From: Pocillopora verrucosa
Taxonomy: Eukaryota; Cnidaria; Anthozoa; Scleractinia; Pocilloporidae
Direction of reading: 5' to 3'
Length of the DNA: 64,000 bases
Assembly: GCF_036669915.1 (NCBI RefSeq)
Contig: NC_089325.1
Coordinates: 14,971,868-15,035,867 of the forward strand
Part shown: positions 45,233 to 56,509 of the stretch, in pieces
How the letters are laid out: each line of letters starts with the position of its first letter
Position numbering within the stretch: the first letter of the stretch is position 1
Made by a program: the position numbers and the translations under genes
The notes under the pieces: model-generated
The model's input: only the letters and a program-made list of their open reading frames with translations
The model's database searches: none
What the model was told of the DNA's origin: nothing

Positions 45233-47264
45233 CCATCACTTTCTGCCAATGTAGAAGAAAAATTCATCAATTTGCAAAGTATACAGTGTACCGAGACCAT
45301 ATCTATTTTCATCGAGGTCCTAAAATAATGCCTTAATGTGTTTTATAACATAGCGCACGTGCTTGCCCTGTATAAGTCCTATTGAGCCGCTATAAACGAA
45401 ATCTTTATTTAAGCACGCCCGTGCGTAAATAAGATGACGTGAGCTTTTTTTTTTACCTGGCTTTAGAGTTTCCGTCCTGTTAAGCTGCAGTGCAGTTTTC
45501 CTTCTCTTTGAAATATGGAAGAAACCAGCGAAGAACTGACCAATTTTCTATGGGCGTTGACCTTTTAGGTCCTCATCCAACAAGCAACAAAAATAAAGCC
45601 GAAAAAACTTGCAAGTTCCATGTTTCGCAAATTTGTCGGAAGACCAGCCGCAGCAAATTTTAGCCAAAAGACATTCACTGGGAACAAAAAAATTCACCAA
45701 TTGGCCATTAACAACATTTAAAGGTAAAATTTCCGTTTTCATTGTTGTTTTTAAATTTGTTCAACCTAGGAAATAAAGTACACAGTTGTTAATTGGGAAT
45801 TTACCAAAACCAAAACAATCAAGGCCGCAAAAAATCTAAATCTAAAACCATTTCTCCGTAAATTTTGAGCTTTTCATTCACAGCTATCGGTTAACTGGAT
45901 CAAATGTTCTCGCTCAAACCAAAGTATAAAATGTGGCGTGTTTTTGACCAACTAATGAGGAAGTTTGTGTACTTTTCTGTGTGCGTTGTGAGAATTTTGC
46001 ACTGTATCACAATAAAAGGCTTCCTCGCGCAGATCCTTGTTGTCGTTCTGTTTTAAAAGAATTTGCTCATGCTTTTAGCTGTGCGTGTATCGAGTTATGG
46101 ATGCACTTGTTAGAGGATGCACGGTTAGAGGCTACAATTGGCTGTTTTCTATCACCCCGCCCTAAATTAATTGGTCGTCAGTCGCATTTGAAGCTTTCAA
46201 GGGAAGTTGCGGAAGAAATAACAATTTTCAATATTCTTATGGAAGAGAGATCTTTCTATGTAGTGGAAACAAAAATTCGTGTCACTCAATGAGAGATAAC
46301 TTTGAGCCGATAAAAAATTTTAGCGATGTCCTCCACGCCAAGCCTGCCAGAATACTGATGACCGTTAATAATGAGTTAATAGTAATAAGTTAGGTACCGT
46401 TTGAAGCAAATGCATTTAAGGACCATTCATCTGCTCTGTAAGTGCCCGTAAACGACATCATCACACCAAACCTTTCGTATACCTTCCTATCAGAAGAAAT
46501 CCAAATGTGGGCCGGTCAATCAAATCAATCAATTGTTAACTAGTCAATAGATTTCCATAGGGGATATTTCATTCATTCTCGTCATTAAGGTGCTATGAGC
46601 TAAAGGTCCTAAGGGCAGTTGTTAGATAGTAGTGAGGACGGCTGCACTGGAGAGGCTAGCGGTTTTCATGCCATCTACCCCCTCCAAAATGGACACATAC
46701 TATTGATGAGAGCAAACTCTCCGGAAAATTTATTTCATTGTGTAGTTTTCACTTGCTGAAGGGTCATTTTACACTTTCATACCGGGAGGTCTGAGTTCTA
46801 GTTTAGCGGCTTGTGAGGACAGCTGAACAAACATGGCGGCCATGTAAACAAGGAAGTGCGCAAAGGGAGTACCGTATACCGCCAAGGCAAGTGGTTTTGC
46901 AGCTCTGCTTAGTGTACCAATGATTTATGAGCTTACAAAGTGAAAGGGAATTAAAGAAATTTTCTCGTTTACCCCGTGACCCTGAAACAACTGCTTACAA
47001 CTGTCCTTACAAGCGGCTAAACTAGAATTCAGACCTCTCGATATGAAAGCCCCTAATTATAGATCTCTACCTTTGAGTATTTTTTTTTGTTTGTTTTGTT
47101 TTGGTTTTTCTTTTTTTGGGAGGGGGGTTGGGGAGAGGTGGGAGGAGGTATACTTGAAATATTCAATGCATTTTTCTCTTTTATTTTATAAATGCTAAAC
47201 GAACGAATGTGAAAATACATCATTCGTACAATCAGAGACTCGGACGATAGTTCTTTATGGCTTT
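45233..47264. other. Spacer between the two patatin segments
   Basis: No recognised gene. An open frame at 45981-46292 (103 codons) has no domain or splice context. A T/G-rich low-complexity stretch lies at about 47080-47150. Confidence 0.5.
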
Positions 47265-47656
47265 ATGATTTTAGATATATGAAATTCGTATATTTTCACT
47301 GCGGTGAAGAAACGAAATTAAGAGATCCTCGCAGCTAAGAACACTACTGAAACGAGTAGTTGAAAATAGGACCTGAAAAAAAAAAAAGGCTCATGTATCT
47401 AAAATCATCATTCATTACTTGGATGGTTTATTTCGACGCAACACATTAACCATTCCCAGTTGGCTTGTTAGCTCAAATGATAGAGCGCTGCACCGGTATC
47501 GCAGAGGTCATGGGTTCAAATCCCGTACGGGCCTGAATTTTTTTCAGGTCCTATTTTCAACTACTCGTTTTAGTAGTGTTCTTAGCTGCGAGGATCTCTT
47601 AATTTCGTTTCTTCACCGCAGTGCAAATATATGAATTTCATATATCTAAAATCATC
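47265..47656. mobile_element. Inverted-repeat element enclosing a tRNA-like sequence
   Basis: The left arm (47265 to about 47386, ATGATTTTAGATATATGAAA) and right arm (about 47537-47656, TTCATATATCTAAAATCAT) are nearly perfect inverse copies of about 120 bp. They enclose a 72-nt tRNA-like cloverleaf at 47462-47533. The right arm interrupts the open frame of a non-LTR endonuclease fragment. Confidence 0.85.
47462..47533 (+). tRNA. tRNA-like sequence (anticodon position GGT), probably repeat-borne
   Basis: A cloverleaf can be folded. The acceptor stem GGCTTGT pairs with ACGGGCC (with G-T pairs). The D arm is GCTC/GAGC. The anticodon arm CTGCA/CGCAG has one mismatch. The T arm is ATGGG TTCAAAT CCCGT. 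The anticodon position reads GGT (Thr), but the base before it is C where tRNAs have T, which argues against a working tRNA. The placement inside inverted arms suggests a mobile, polymerase III-transcribed derivative. Confidence 0.5.
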
Positions 47657-47931
47657 ATGTAACCCGTTAAGTTGAACTGGCTGTTCGGGTAAGACTTGGC
47701 GATCTTTGTCTCGGAGAGAAAAATAATTTGCGACTTATTCTTATCATTCAGGAGTTTCAGTTCATCAGATCTATTTTGAAGGCTGTTGATGTTCAGATGG
47801 AAAATTAGTATCCGATTGGAATGTTCCTGCCTTTCTTGCAAGAGTAGATCAAACTCCTGTTGGTCGCAGTTGTTAATAGCCAAGTTGTAGTTGTTAATAT
47901 TCTCCTGGGAGTGGAATTGCGAGTTATTCAA
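47657..47931 (-). mobile_element. Non-LTR retrotransposon fragment, endonuclease N-terminus
   Basis: The minus-strand frame contains FHLNINSLQNRSDELKLL and IIFLSETKIAKSYPNSQF then LTGY, the start of the apurinic-type endonuclease domain of non-LTR ORF2 proteins (N in HLNINS and E in SETK are the conserved positions). The frame ends where the arm of the tRNA-like element begins. No reverse transcriptase part is seen beyond it, so it is a dead fragment. Confidence 0.75.
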
Positions 47932-48359
47932 CTCCTTTGCATTAGGTTGTAGAAGAAGCTGATTTGCCTAGTTTCCTTCGATATTTATTATTTATTCATC
48001 CTCAAGGAAAAATGAGTCTCCCAATCTCGGTAGAGAACTTAGCGGATAAGTCCATTTGATTGCTGGCCGTTCAAGAAAATACTTAAAAGTCGATCGACAT
48101 GTTGAGGCACTTTGCGTGAATCTAGAGGCTACATTCAGAGTATAACATCGCATTCTGATTGTTTCGAACGCTCTTCTCACATTTCCTACAGGGAAATTTT
48201 ATCAGGCCAGGATTAAGATGAACATCTCCACAACGTTGTAGTCGTTGGATGTTAAACCAGCTCCGCTCATCAGTGGAGCGGCGCACTCAACAAAGAAGAA
48301 ATCGGTTTCCACGGCAACGTGGTCTTTGTCTCTATGTTATTTTAGCTTAAGATACAAAT

Positions 48360-48585
48360 TTCGTCTGCTTCCAGGTTTCCAGTACGTTTCTTGGGAATTA
48401 GGTTTCGGTCAACATCAAAAACGCGATACATAGAGCAAGCAAAGTCACAGATTAGCGGGAACTTTTCGCAGCGTGACCAACCTGTGCCATTGTTGTTGAC
48501 TGAGAGCCAACAGGTTTTCTATAAAATTTGACCTCCTGGCGTCAATGACGATGAATCAAAATGGTTTACAGCTAGTCAAATAACC
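48360..48585 (+). pseudogene. SUMF1: Relic of SUMF1 last exon at the start of segment 2
   Basis: TTTACAGCTAGTCAAATAACCAG at 48563-48585 matches the SUMF1 C-terminus and stop (VQLVK, 34753-34773). About 60-100 bp before it also align, poorly, with the last SUMF1 exon, with many changes and no open frame. The similarity then runs on into the SUMF1 3' flank. It marks the left end of the segment duplication. The start coordinate is approximate. Confidence 0.6.
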
Positions 48586-48676
48586 AGTAGGACTTGTAGT
48601 TTACACTTCATTAGATAGAGATAAGTGAACTACGTGTATTACTTGTCGTGAACCAAAGTAGAATCAGGGCAATCTG

Positions 48677-49101
48677 TAAATTCTTTCGATGCTCAATTGA
48701 CGATTGCTTAAGCGAACTTCTGACATGGTAGGTAGAAACAGAAAACTGTGACTTTCATTTATTTGCTTGATTAGAATTTTCAATGGTTGAGCTTCCACAC
48801 ACTGTTGGTACTGTAACTTACTCTCACAATACGGGTCGTTTCCTCGACAGAAATCTTTAAAAAGACTAGTTATGATTTCTAGGGCAATGAAATCTGGGGA
48901 TAGGTTACGTTTTTTGTTCCAAAATCTGAAATGATCCCCGCTCAAGTTGCTGCTGTAGTCATTCAGGTTATCGATCGGATAAATGATGCGAAATTTAGCC
49001 GAACTTTGTTTCTGCTTTATGTAAATCACTTTAATCATTTGTTTGAAAAGAGTCATTCAAAGTGTATGCCACCCAAAGGCGGGGAAGGAATTTTGCGTTA
49101 T
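48677..49101 (-). other. Insertion specific to segment 2, with a 130-codon open frame
   Basis: Segment 1 reads straight from CAATCAAGGAAAATTTTC (34857), whereas segment 2 has about 425 bp between CAATCT and GGAAAATTC. On the minus strand the insertion is open for 130 codons (start MTLFKQMIKVIYIK; contains FKDFCRGNDPYCESK and LFLPTMSEVRLSNRQLSIER). I do not recognise the protein. No clear target-site repeat or inverted ends were found, so its origin (processed gene piece or mobile element) is open. Confidence 0.5.
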
Positions 49102-52100
49102 GGAAAATTCTCTTTAGAGCGAATTAGGAAATTTTATTAGGTAAATAATTTTCCATCGATATCAAGGTAAGAATCTGATGAAGGAAGTTATATTAGAAAA
49201 AGATATTAGATAAAGAAAATACAGAAAACGATTAATTTGAATGTGACCGTTTATTCTCGTGTGCAAATGTTGCATAAGTCGACTGTTCACGGAGTATTAT
49301 AACTATATTCCCTAACTGAACTCCGTCAAGTTCTGCTGGAAGAGAGAGGCACTAAAATCCTAAATTTTAAAGGAACTGTGCTGCTGCATCGGTTGCGGGG
49401 GTTTTAAATGATAACTTTGTTTTCTCAACTGAGTTGATAATGTAAATAAATGAAAATTGGCCACCGTAAAGAATTTCTTAGTTGCAAACCAAATCATAAA
49501 TGAAACCCTAGCTTCCTTTCTACACTTTCGACATCGAAAACTTCTCTATTCTACGTGATCTTGTGGCTTTAATCATGACCACGATCGATCGTGTGGTTTT
49601 AAGCTACATAATGTGATCCACCGCAAATATTTGCAGCTGATGGAAAACTCATTAGCTCCTTTGACCTCATCTTCCTGTTTCGTCATTGTTTGATATTTGG
49701 ATCGGGCTTAATTAACGCTCTGACATGCTCCATTGACTTCCTCTGGTGATAAAAATAGTTTGATTACGCACATCTGAAGAGTACAATATGCACTAATAAA
49801 GTAAAATGGGTACACTTTTTCAAAACGAAATTAACTTGACTGGAGAAAATAAAGTCTTAGAATGGAATTTTTCTCCAAGGTATCACGTCTAAGATGTCGG
49901 CATGTTGACACGTGACGGAAAAAAGTTTATATTCATTCGCGTGCATGTCACGGCCAGAGGTTCTTTGCACGAGCTGACTACGTGATTGTCAATCACGGAA
50001 AACTTTTCAGTGATTGACAGTCGTAATAGTGAAACAAAAGTAAACAGTCGGGACGAAATATAAATTGTTTCTTATTTTGAGGCCATTGACAGCTAAGGTT
50101 GAGATTTTGCAGGAGACGGTTGCAGACATTTGCGGTTATCTTGAAAGAAAATCTACATAGCACCGGTATGTATCATTTAGTCTCTCTTTATCAGGAGCGT
50201 TTAGGCCTGCTAAGGTTATGAAAGGCTCAGAGTCTCAAAATCATTTGATAAAACTCCTAAATTCCACTCCATAAGCTCGACAATGTAAGCAGATTGAGAG
50301 CTGAAATTCTAAGCTGTCCACATTTGTTTTTCTTCAGATATGAGTTTTTTTTATTTTCAGATCTCGGGCTTCTAGTCTCTAATTACTAGTTTATGGTCGC
50401 TAAACATTTGTTCTAGTGGTTAAAACCTAAAATTCGGCTTAATACTAACACGCTCGGGCGGTTTTGCAAGTATTGAGTGTCGACCTTCCATTAGCGTGTG
50501 GCTAGCGAAAATCAAGATACTTGAAATCTTACGCTGTTTTACTTTCTCTTATCACGTCCCCCGAGAGAGAGAGAGAGAAAAGAGAGGTGATCGGGTGTAC
50601 AGGCAATCTCTCCTCCTCCATGGACTACTTATTTTGTCTGTTGAGGCAATTATTCACAGTTTGACCCACAAAGAGACATGACTTGAATTGAAGAGTTAGC
50701 TTCAAATTAACTGAACATTTGTCCCTTCCGAAGCGTTAACTTGCTTTATTCCATTTAGATTCAATTTTTAATTTAACGATCGCTAAGATACTTTTGTTTT
50801 GCCCTGTAGTCACTTGCTTTAGTCTGAAATTAATTAGCGTCACCCTGTTTAAATAAACGCTCTCCTGGCTTTACAATTCCAAATCTTAAGGTGCCGAATT
50901 CTGATTTGTGAGTGCCGCGCTTCTCATAGATGAGCTCTGATATAGGTTTTCTTGGTTAACAGTTGCAATGAAAAGATTAATTAGCGATTGACTCCCGATT
51001 AGTTAACACGAAGGATAAGCTCTGCTTCCATGGTCTGACGTGAGAGCCTCATAACGTTTGTGACCTCGACCATATACGAGTTTCGAAAAAACGTAACAAT
51101 CGCTCTATGTATTCATTTGATAAGAAATGTTCCAAATGTGGAAACAGAGTGTGGGAGAAGATGAATAAAGTACGTAAGATCTTTATGACGCAATCCTCAA
51201 GCGCTTCTAGAAAGTGAAAAAATTCCAACGTTCTCCATTTCGCTGACCTTGTTCACAAAGTGCGAAGAGATCCAAGAGTGACACTAAGAAAATTTTCACC
51301 AGACACTACCGGACACGGTCTTCGAATAACTAAACTTCCGGCAGTCTGATATTTCCATATTTCTCTTTGAAAAATACCAATTTCTTTTGGAAGTATTTTT
51401 TCTTTCCTTTAGAATCCTCAAGCGCTTCTAGAAAGTGAAAAAATTCCAACGTTCTCCATTTCGCTGACCTTGTTTACAAAGTGCGAAGAGATCCAAGAGT
51501 GACACTAAGAAAATTTTCACCAGACACTACCGGACACGGTCTTCGAATAACTAAACTTCCGGCAGTCTGATATTTCCATATTTCTCTTTGAAAAATACCA
51601 ATTTCTTTTGGAAGTATTTTTTCTTTCCTTTAGAATCCTCAAGCGCTTCTAGAAAGTGAAAAAATTTGAACGCTGTCCTTTTCGCCGACTTTCGGATTCT
51701 TCTGGACAAAATTCTGAATACTGTAAGAATACTGTAAGAAAACTATGAAATGACGAACGGCGAATGTATTTACCGTAAAACAGTTGACACAGGATGGCTC
51801 TTGAGAAAGACGATTTTAGAAGGTTTTCAGTGATCTGGGAATTTCGAATTACAGGGAATTGGGTCGCGGCGCGCGTTGCATCAAGGTTGGAAATGGGCCT
51901 TTAATTCCTTCCAAAACCGTGAACGAATTTCATTCGACTGACTGTTCCCCGATAATATTGATATTTCATGTTCCCACTTGTGGCACAACTCCGCTTTTCG
52001 TTTACAAGGTTATTAGTGGACACAAACAAACAAAGGCCTACCACTATTGAACACCGTTATTTTGAATAAATTGCTTTTCATCAGTCGTTGCTATCGGGAA

Positions 52101-52330
52101 TGTCTATATTTTTTACCCGAAAATGTGTGCGTATGTCTTGAAGTAAAGTGTAAACAAAGGGGTGTGTTTCCAGGAGAACCCTACCTGATTTTTGTGGCGG
52201 CTTTCAAAATAAATTGCAGGTCTGTATTGTACAAAGCAATAATTGCGCTAACTATTAAAGTTGAGTCGTTTATCAAATGTTCTTTGGCACGAGGTGACCG
52301 GTGCGCAGTAGAACATGAGTATTAAGTCAT
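49102..52330. other. 5' flank of patatin copy 2
   Basis: Collinear with 34870-38110 of segment 1. It differs by the 221-bp tandem repeat listed next and by loss of most of the inverted-repeat element seen at 35151-35387. No gene is recognised. Confidence 0.6.
51192..51675. repeat. Tandem repeat, 221-bp unit, about 2.2 copies
   Basis: Unit starts at 51192, 51413 and 51634 (AATCCTCAAGCGCTTCTAGA). The first two units are almost identical; the third is partial and diverges after GTGAAAAAATT. The matching place in segment 1 (about 37600-37650) lacks it, so it arose or inserted after duplication. Confidence 0.92.
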
Positions 52331-52686
52331 TCAAGATGGCGTGGAAATCGGAGATGACCACTGAAAAAATTCGAAGAGCTTTCGCCTTGGTTACACAGGA
52401 CTACCCACGAAGTGAAAGGAACTTCCACAAATTAGGAAGCGTTCTGCTAAAGTCAAATGCAAAAAGCTGACGTTTCCTTCAGTCAGCGGACACTGAGTAA
52501 GATTCCCTCAAAATAAAGTCACTTGAATCACGCTAGATCAGAATTTCTGGTAGGTAAGGAGTCGGCTGAAAGTCCGCAAATAAAGGAATAAAACCAACTA
52601 ACTTCGTAGCTAAAAATCGCTTTGGGCGGCGTTCATTATGAGAAAAAATGACTTTTAAAAGCGCTCTAAAACTTCTTCTTTTGCAT

Positions 52687-52953
52687 AAAGGGGCAAGTTT
52701 CTAAAGAAACCGTGGTGCTACGTCGGTGGGAGAGTATAGCAGGTAATTTAGTGTTAACAACTGGGTTGAAAACGTAAATTAGCCACCGTAAAGGGTAAAA
52801 AAGCTGACGTTTCGAGCGTTAGCCCTTCGTCAGAGCGATTACAGATCTAATTTCTAATCGCTCTGACGAAGGGCTAACGCTCGAAACGTCAGCTTTTTTA
52901 CACTTTACGGTGGCTAATTTACGTTTTCAACCCAGTTGTTAACACTAAATTAC
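52687..52953. mobile_element. Inverted-repeat element with target-site duplication
   Basis: Two arms of about 100 bp (GTAATTTAGTGTTAACAACT on the left and its inverse on the right) meet at ACAGATCTAATT. The centre-proximal arm reads GACGTTTCGAGCGTTAGCCC. The element, with its asymmetric left part, is flanked by exact 15-bp repeats CTTCTTCTTTTGCAT (52672-52686 and 52954-52968). Segment 1 has a single related site and no insertion (about 38455-38470). Confidence 0.92.
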
Positions 52954-53434
52954 CTTCTTCTTTTGCATTTTGTCATAAATTTGCAATAATTCTATGTAGC
53001 CAAACCCCTCATGATCTCGAGTTTAGTATCCTCTTTAAACGCCTCAGTGTCAAATGTGGTAAGGTATTCCTCTTTAACGAATTAAGATCTGATTTTTTGC
53101 GATCGTTAGCAAAGAAAGTATTTGATTGGTCTCCTGTGAGAAGCAGTTCGAGTCAGAAATGAGAAACGAAGATCACTTCTTTGGCCTGAATAAGGAAAAG
53201 AGTTTCAAGATACAAGCTCATGCCCACCGTGTATCCGGCACCTACTACGGAATTGGATACCCGAATGACAATTTTGACTCAGAATTTCTTAAACAGTATA
53301 AGGATTATGGTAAATTTTGAGCTCTGTAATGAAATAGAGAAAGATGGTTTTTCGTCATGAAAGAGCGTTGGAAACAAAGAAATGTTGGTGAAAAGCATGA
53401 GCTCCTGATGAAAAGTCATTAATTATCGCCTTAG

Positions 53435-53712
53435 GTAATGGGGGGTAGGAGTGGGAGAATTTTTATGGAGATCACATGGTTTTCAGGAGAAAAAAAAGGA
53501 ATCTTCAGAGGGATCTGGTAGACTTATTGTGACACGATCAAAATCCTCCTACCCCCCCCCCCACCCCTCAGGCGATAATAAGGACGGGTTCCACATGAGT
53601 CGCAATAAGAAATCGAGCGTCAGACCTTCGGGTTCTGCACTCTGAAGCTTTAACAATGAGCTGTAGAGACTACGTTGAGCTCTTAATAATCGTGACGCAG
53701 AATTTGCCGACT
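53435..53712. other. Replacement sequence at the 5' edge of patatin core exon, copy 2
   Basis: In copy 1 the core exon starts right after TCGCCTTAG (38902) with codons for WEDDRKLEIL. In copy 2 the same TCGCCTTAG is followed by about 275 bp of G- and C-rich unrelated DNA before the shared GAAATTCTGAGTT resumes. The 5' edge of the exon is therefore lost in copy 2. Confidence 0.65.
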
Positions 53713-54791
53713 GGAAATTCTGAGTTCATTCTATGATTATTTGATTACCAATTTCATTTTTGTCTTAGGTACCATGAATCCCTACGAAACTGGCGTGGCT
53801 TTTTCTGGTGGTGGCATACGGTCAGCGGCACTATGCTCTGGAGTCCTGCGTAGACTGCTCCAGGTTAGAGCAAAAATACACTACCTGAGCTGCGTGTCAG
53901 GGGGTGGTTACACAGGCACGGCATTTTTGGATTGGAAATACAGGAACGAGAAGAAAGCAAAGGGCAACGAAGAATGGCATGAAGAGTTCTTTGACAACAT
54001 GCGACAAAGAGCAGGTTACTTTTGTAACTGGGAGAAGCCATGTCGAGGAATCCTTGATACGATTATGATGTTCTTTCTACTGCTTACTGTCACCATTATC
54101 GAACCGATTGTCATATATGGATCATACGCATTTCCACTTGCCTTCATTATCGATGACCTCTTCGGAAAGTTACTTCGCGCCAAACTGGATTGTGATCACG
54201 CTTCAGTAGCCCCTTCTGCAAGTAACCACAACGTTACAGCTCAATAAAGCCGCGAGCACTGTCTTTCTCATCAAGGAACCGTTCCTGCTGCTAAGACTAT
54301 CCTGTTTTCAGTTCTGTTGGCGCTCTCTGTCACTTTTTACATTCTGTCACAAAAGTTGTCTGACAATAAGTCTAAATATTTCAGACTTTTCGCGACAATT
54401 TTCTTTTTGTTTTTCTGTTTTACTTTCCTTCCATTTGCAATAAATGATTTCTTCATTGAAATCCCTCTTTGGAGTCGGGCAGTCATTGTGGTGATTGGTG
54501 TTGTACTATGGTTCGTCCTTCCTATGCTCCGGGACAAAACGTCCTACGGCATTATAATCTATCTCTATTCTTACATCATCTACTGGAGAGTGTACGACGC
54601 CGAGGTTGTTTGTGTTGGGTATTCTGATGGACTGTTTAATAAGCTGCTCTTTGCCTCTGGGTGTGTCTTGTGGTCTGTGCCATATTTGAGACAATCACGC
54701 GAGAGGCTCGTCCATGTCTTTAACAGGTGAGGAACGGGTCGTTATTTATGAGGAGGGGGGAAGGGGAAGAGGTGGGGGGATGGAAGGACTT

Positions 54792-55195
54792 TGGATGTGT
54801 CACGATAAAGTTTACCTCATCTCCCTGAAAGGCTACGTAATATTCTTATTCCCCCCCCCCTCCCTTCATTAGCATTTCACTGGCAGTCAGCAGTTCCTCC
54901 TTGATACTCTGTTGGCGATGACTGATCCCTCTTACTTCTTTCTGAAAACCATGCGATTCCTCCCACTCACTTAACCACATGATGTGATGTGTAACCACAT
55001 GATGGATGTGTCACGATAAAGTTTACCTCATCTCCCTGAAAGGCTACGTAATATTCTTATTCCCCCCCCCCCTCCCTTCATTAGCATTTCACTGGCAGTC
55101 AGCAGTTCCTCCTTGATACTCTGTTGGCGATGACTGATCCCTCTTACTTCTTTCTGAAAACCATGCGATTCCTCCCACTCACTTAACCACATGAA
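54792..55195. repeat. Tandem duplication, 211-bp unit, in patatin copy 2 intron
   Basis: TGGATGTGTCACGATAAAGT starts at 54792 and again at 55003, and the following sequence is identical to CACTTAACCACATGA. Segment 1 has one unit (about 39995-40140). The donor and acceptor of the intron are unaffected. Confidence 0.92.
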
Positions 55196-56509
55196 CTGTT
55201 CTAATTTGCAGATGGAAACTTCGTAAGGCCTTTTACTCAGAAGAAAGTTCAAGAACAAGGGGATGCCTTGAGATATTCCAAGATATCTTCTGCCCCCTGT
55301 GGACATGTCTGCTGAAGAACCGAAGACAGAGGTCCAAACAGCACACAGACCAACAGATGGACATCCTTAGCGATGATGAAGAGAGATGTAATAATGAGCC
55401 ACCCGAGACAAGACCCTTGAACCTTTCCGACCTCCGTGGCACGGAACCTGAGTTAATATCAAACACGACCGTCCACAATTGGGAGAAAAATGCCAGGTCT
55501 GACAGAGATTATGACATACTGACAATGTCGCCTAAAGCAATTGAGCGCTTAGACCAAGATCCATCGAAAGTCAATCGGTTTGAAGGTAAGCTGGATCCTC
55601 GAGATGTGGAATTAGATGACGCCATGGCCACGTCTGCGGCAGCAATTTCAAAGTATGACGATGCTCTACAAGTGATGCGTCTTTCTACGATTTTGGGATT
55701 TGAAATGGGGGCTTCGATGGTCAGTGACATGAAGGCGGTTAAAGAAGAGTCCTGTATCATGAAGGTGAGAATCTTCTCGGGATACTTGATGCTAAAGGTC
55801 TAAAAGTAGAGCTATCTTCAATTGTGTCGAAAATAATGCGGGATTTCTTTGCTTGTGCTTTACTTTGCCATGTAACTGGTCTGGAAAACTCACGCCATCC
55901 TCGCTCTCGACCAATCAGAGTTAAATACCGAAACAAAACACAGCTTGGCCACTTGTGATTCCCACGCTTTTTGCATTTTTTCTTTCCTCCGATTGGCCTT
56001 CGTGAATCTTTTGGTCCTGGTTTTACGGCACTCGATCGAAAAGCGCTCAAACTTGAGAATGATTGTTGTTGGAATAAAATCCAAATGGAGAGTCAGTATC
56101 ATAGGGTGATTCTCTCTGGGGAAGTATGAAATCAGTTTGCTACTCTCATTACGCTCCAAGTAAGTGTTTTCTCTTATATGGGGATTCATCAACGCGATCA
56201 AAATGATTAGATAACCAAATAATGCAGCACAATTTCTTATTCATTTATGTCTTTTTAACAGCCTCTGCCTCTTCTTATAAACTTCCTCCGGGGTCTTCCG
56301 TTGATCGCTGTGCCAGCGGTCTATTTCACTAGCGGCGGTGAAAGGTCAATTGAAGTTGGAGTAATTGTATTCTTCGTAATTCACCTGATTTTGGCCTCCA
56401 TCGGAGCTTTCGCCGACACAGGAGCTGAGATGCCAGACTTATGGGAGAAGATAGCCAGGTCAGCATTGTGTAAATTAGTGCACATATCACTGACTGAATG
56501 TCTTAATAA

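Noticed and set aside
45981..46292. 103-codon frame in the spacer
   Set aside because: No domain, no splice signals and composition like the surrounding non-coding DNA.
47462..47533. A working threonine tRNA gene
   Set aside because: The base before the anticodon is C rather than T, the anticodon stem has a mismatch, and the sequence sits inside an inverted-repeat element; kept only as tRNA-like.
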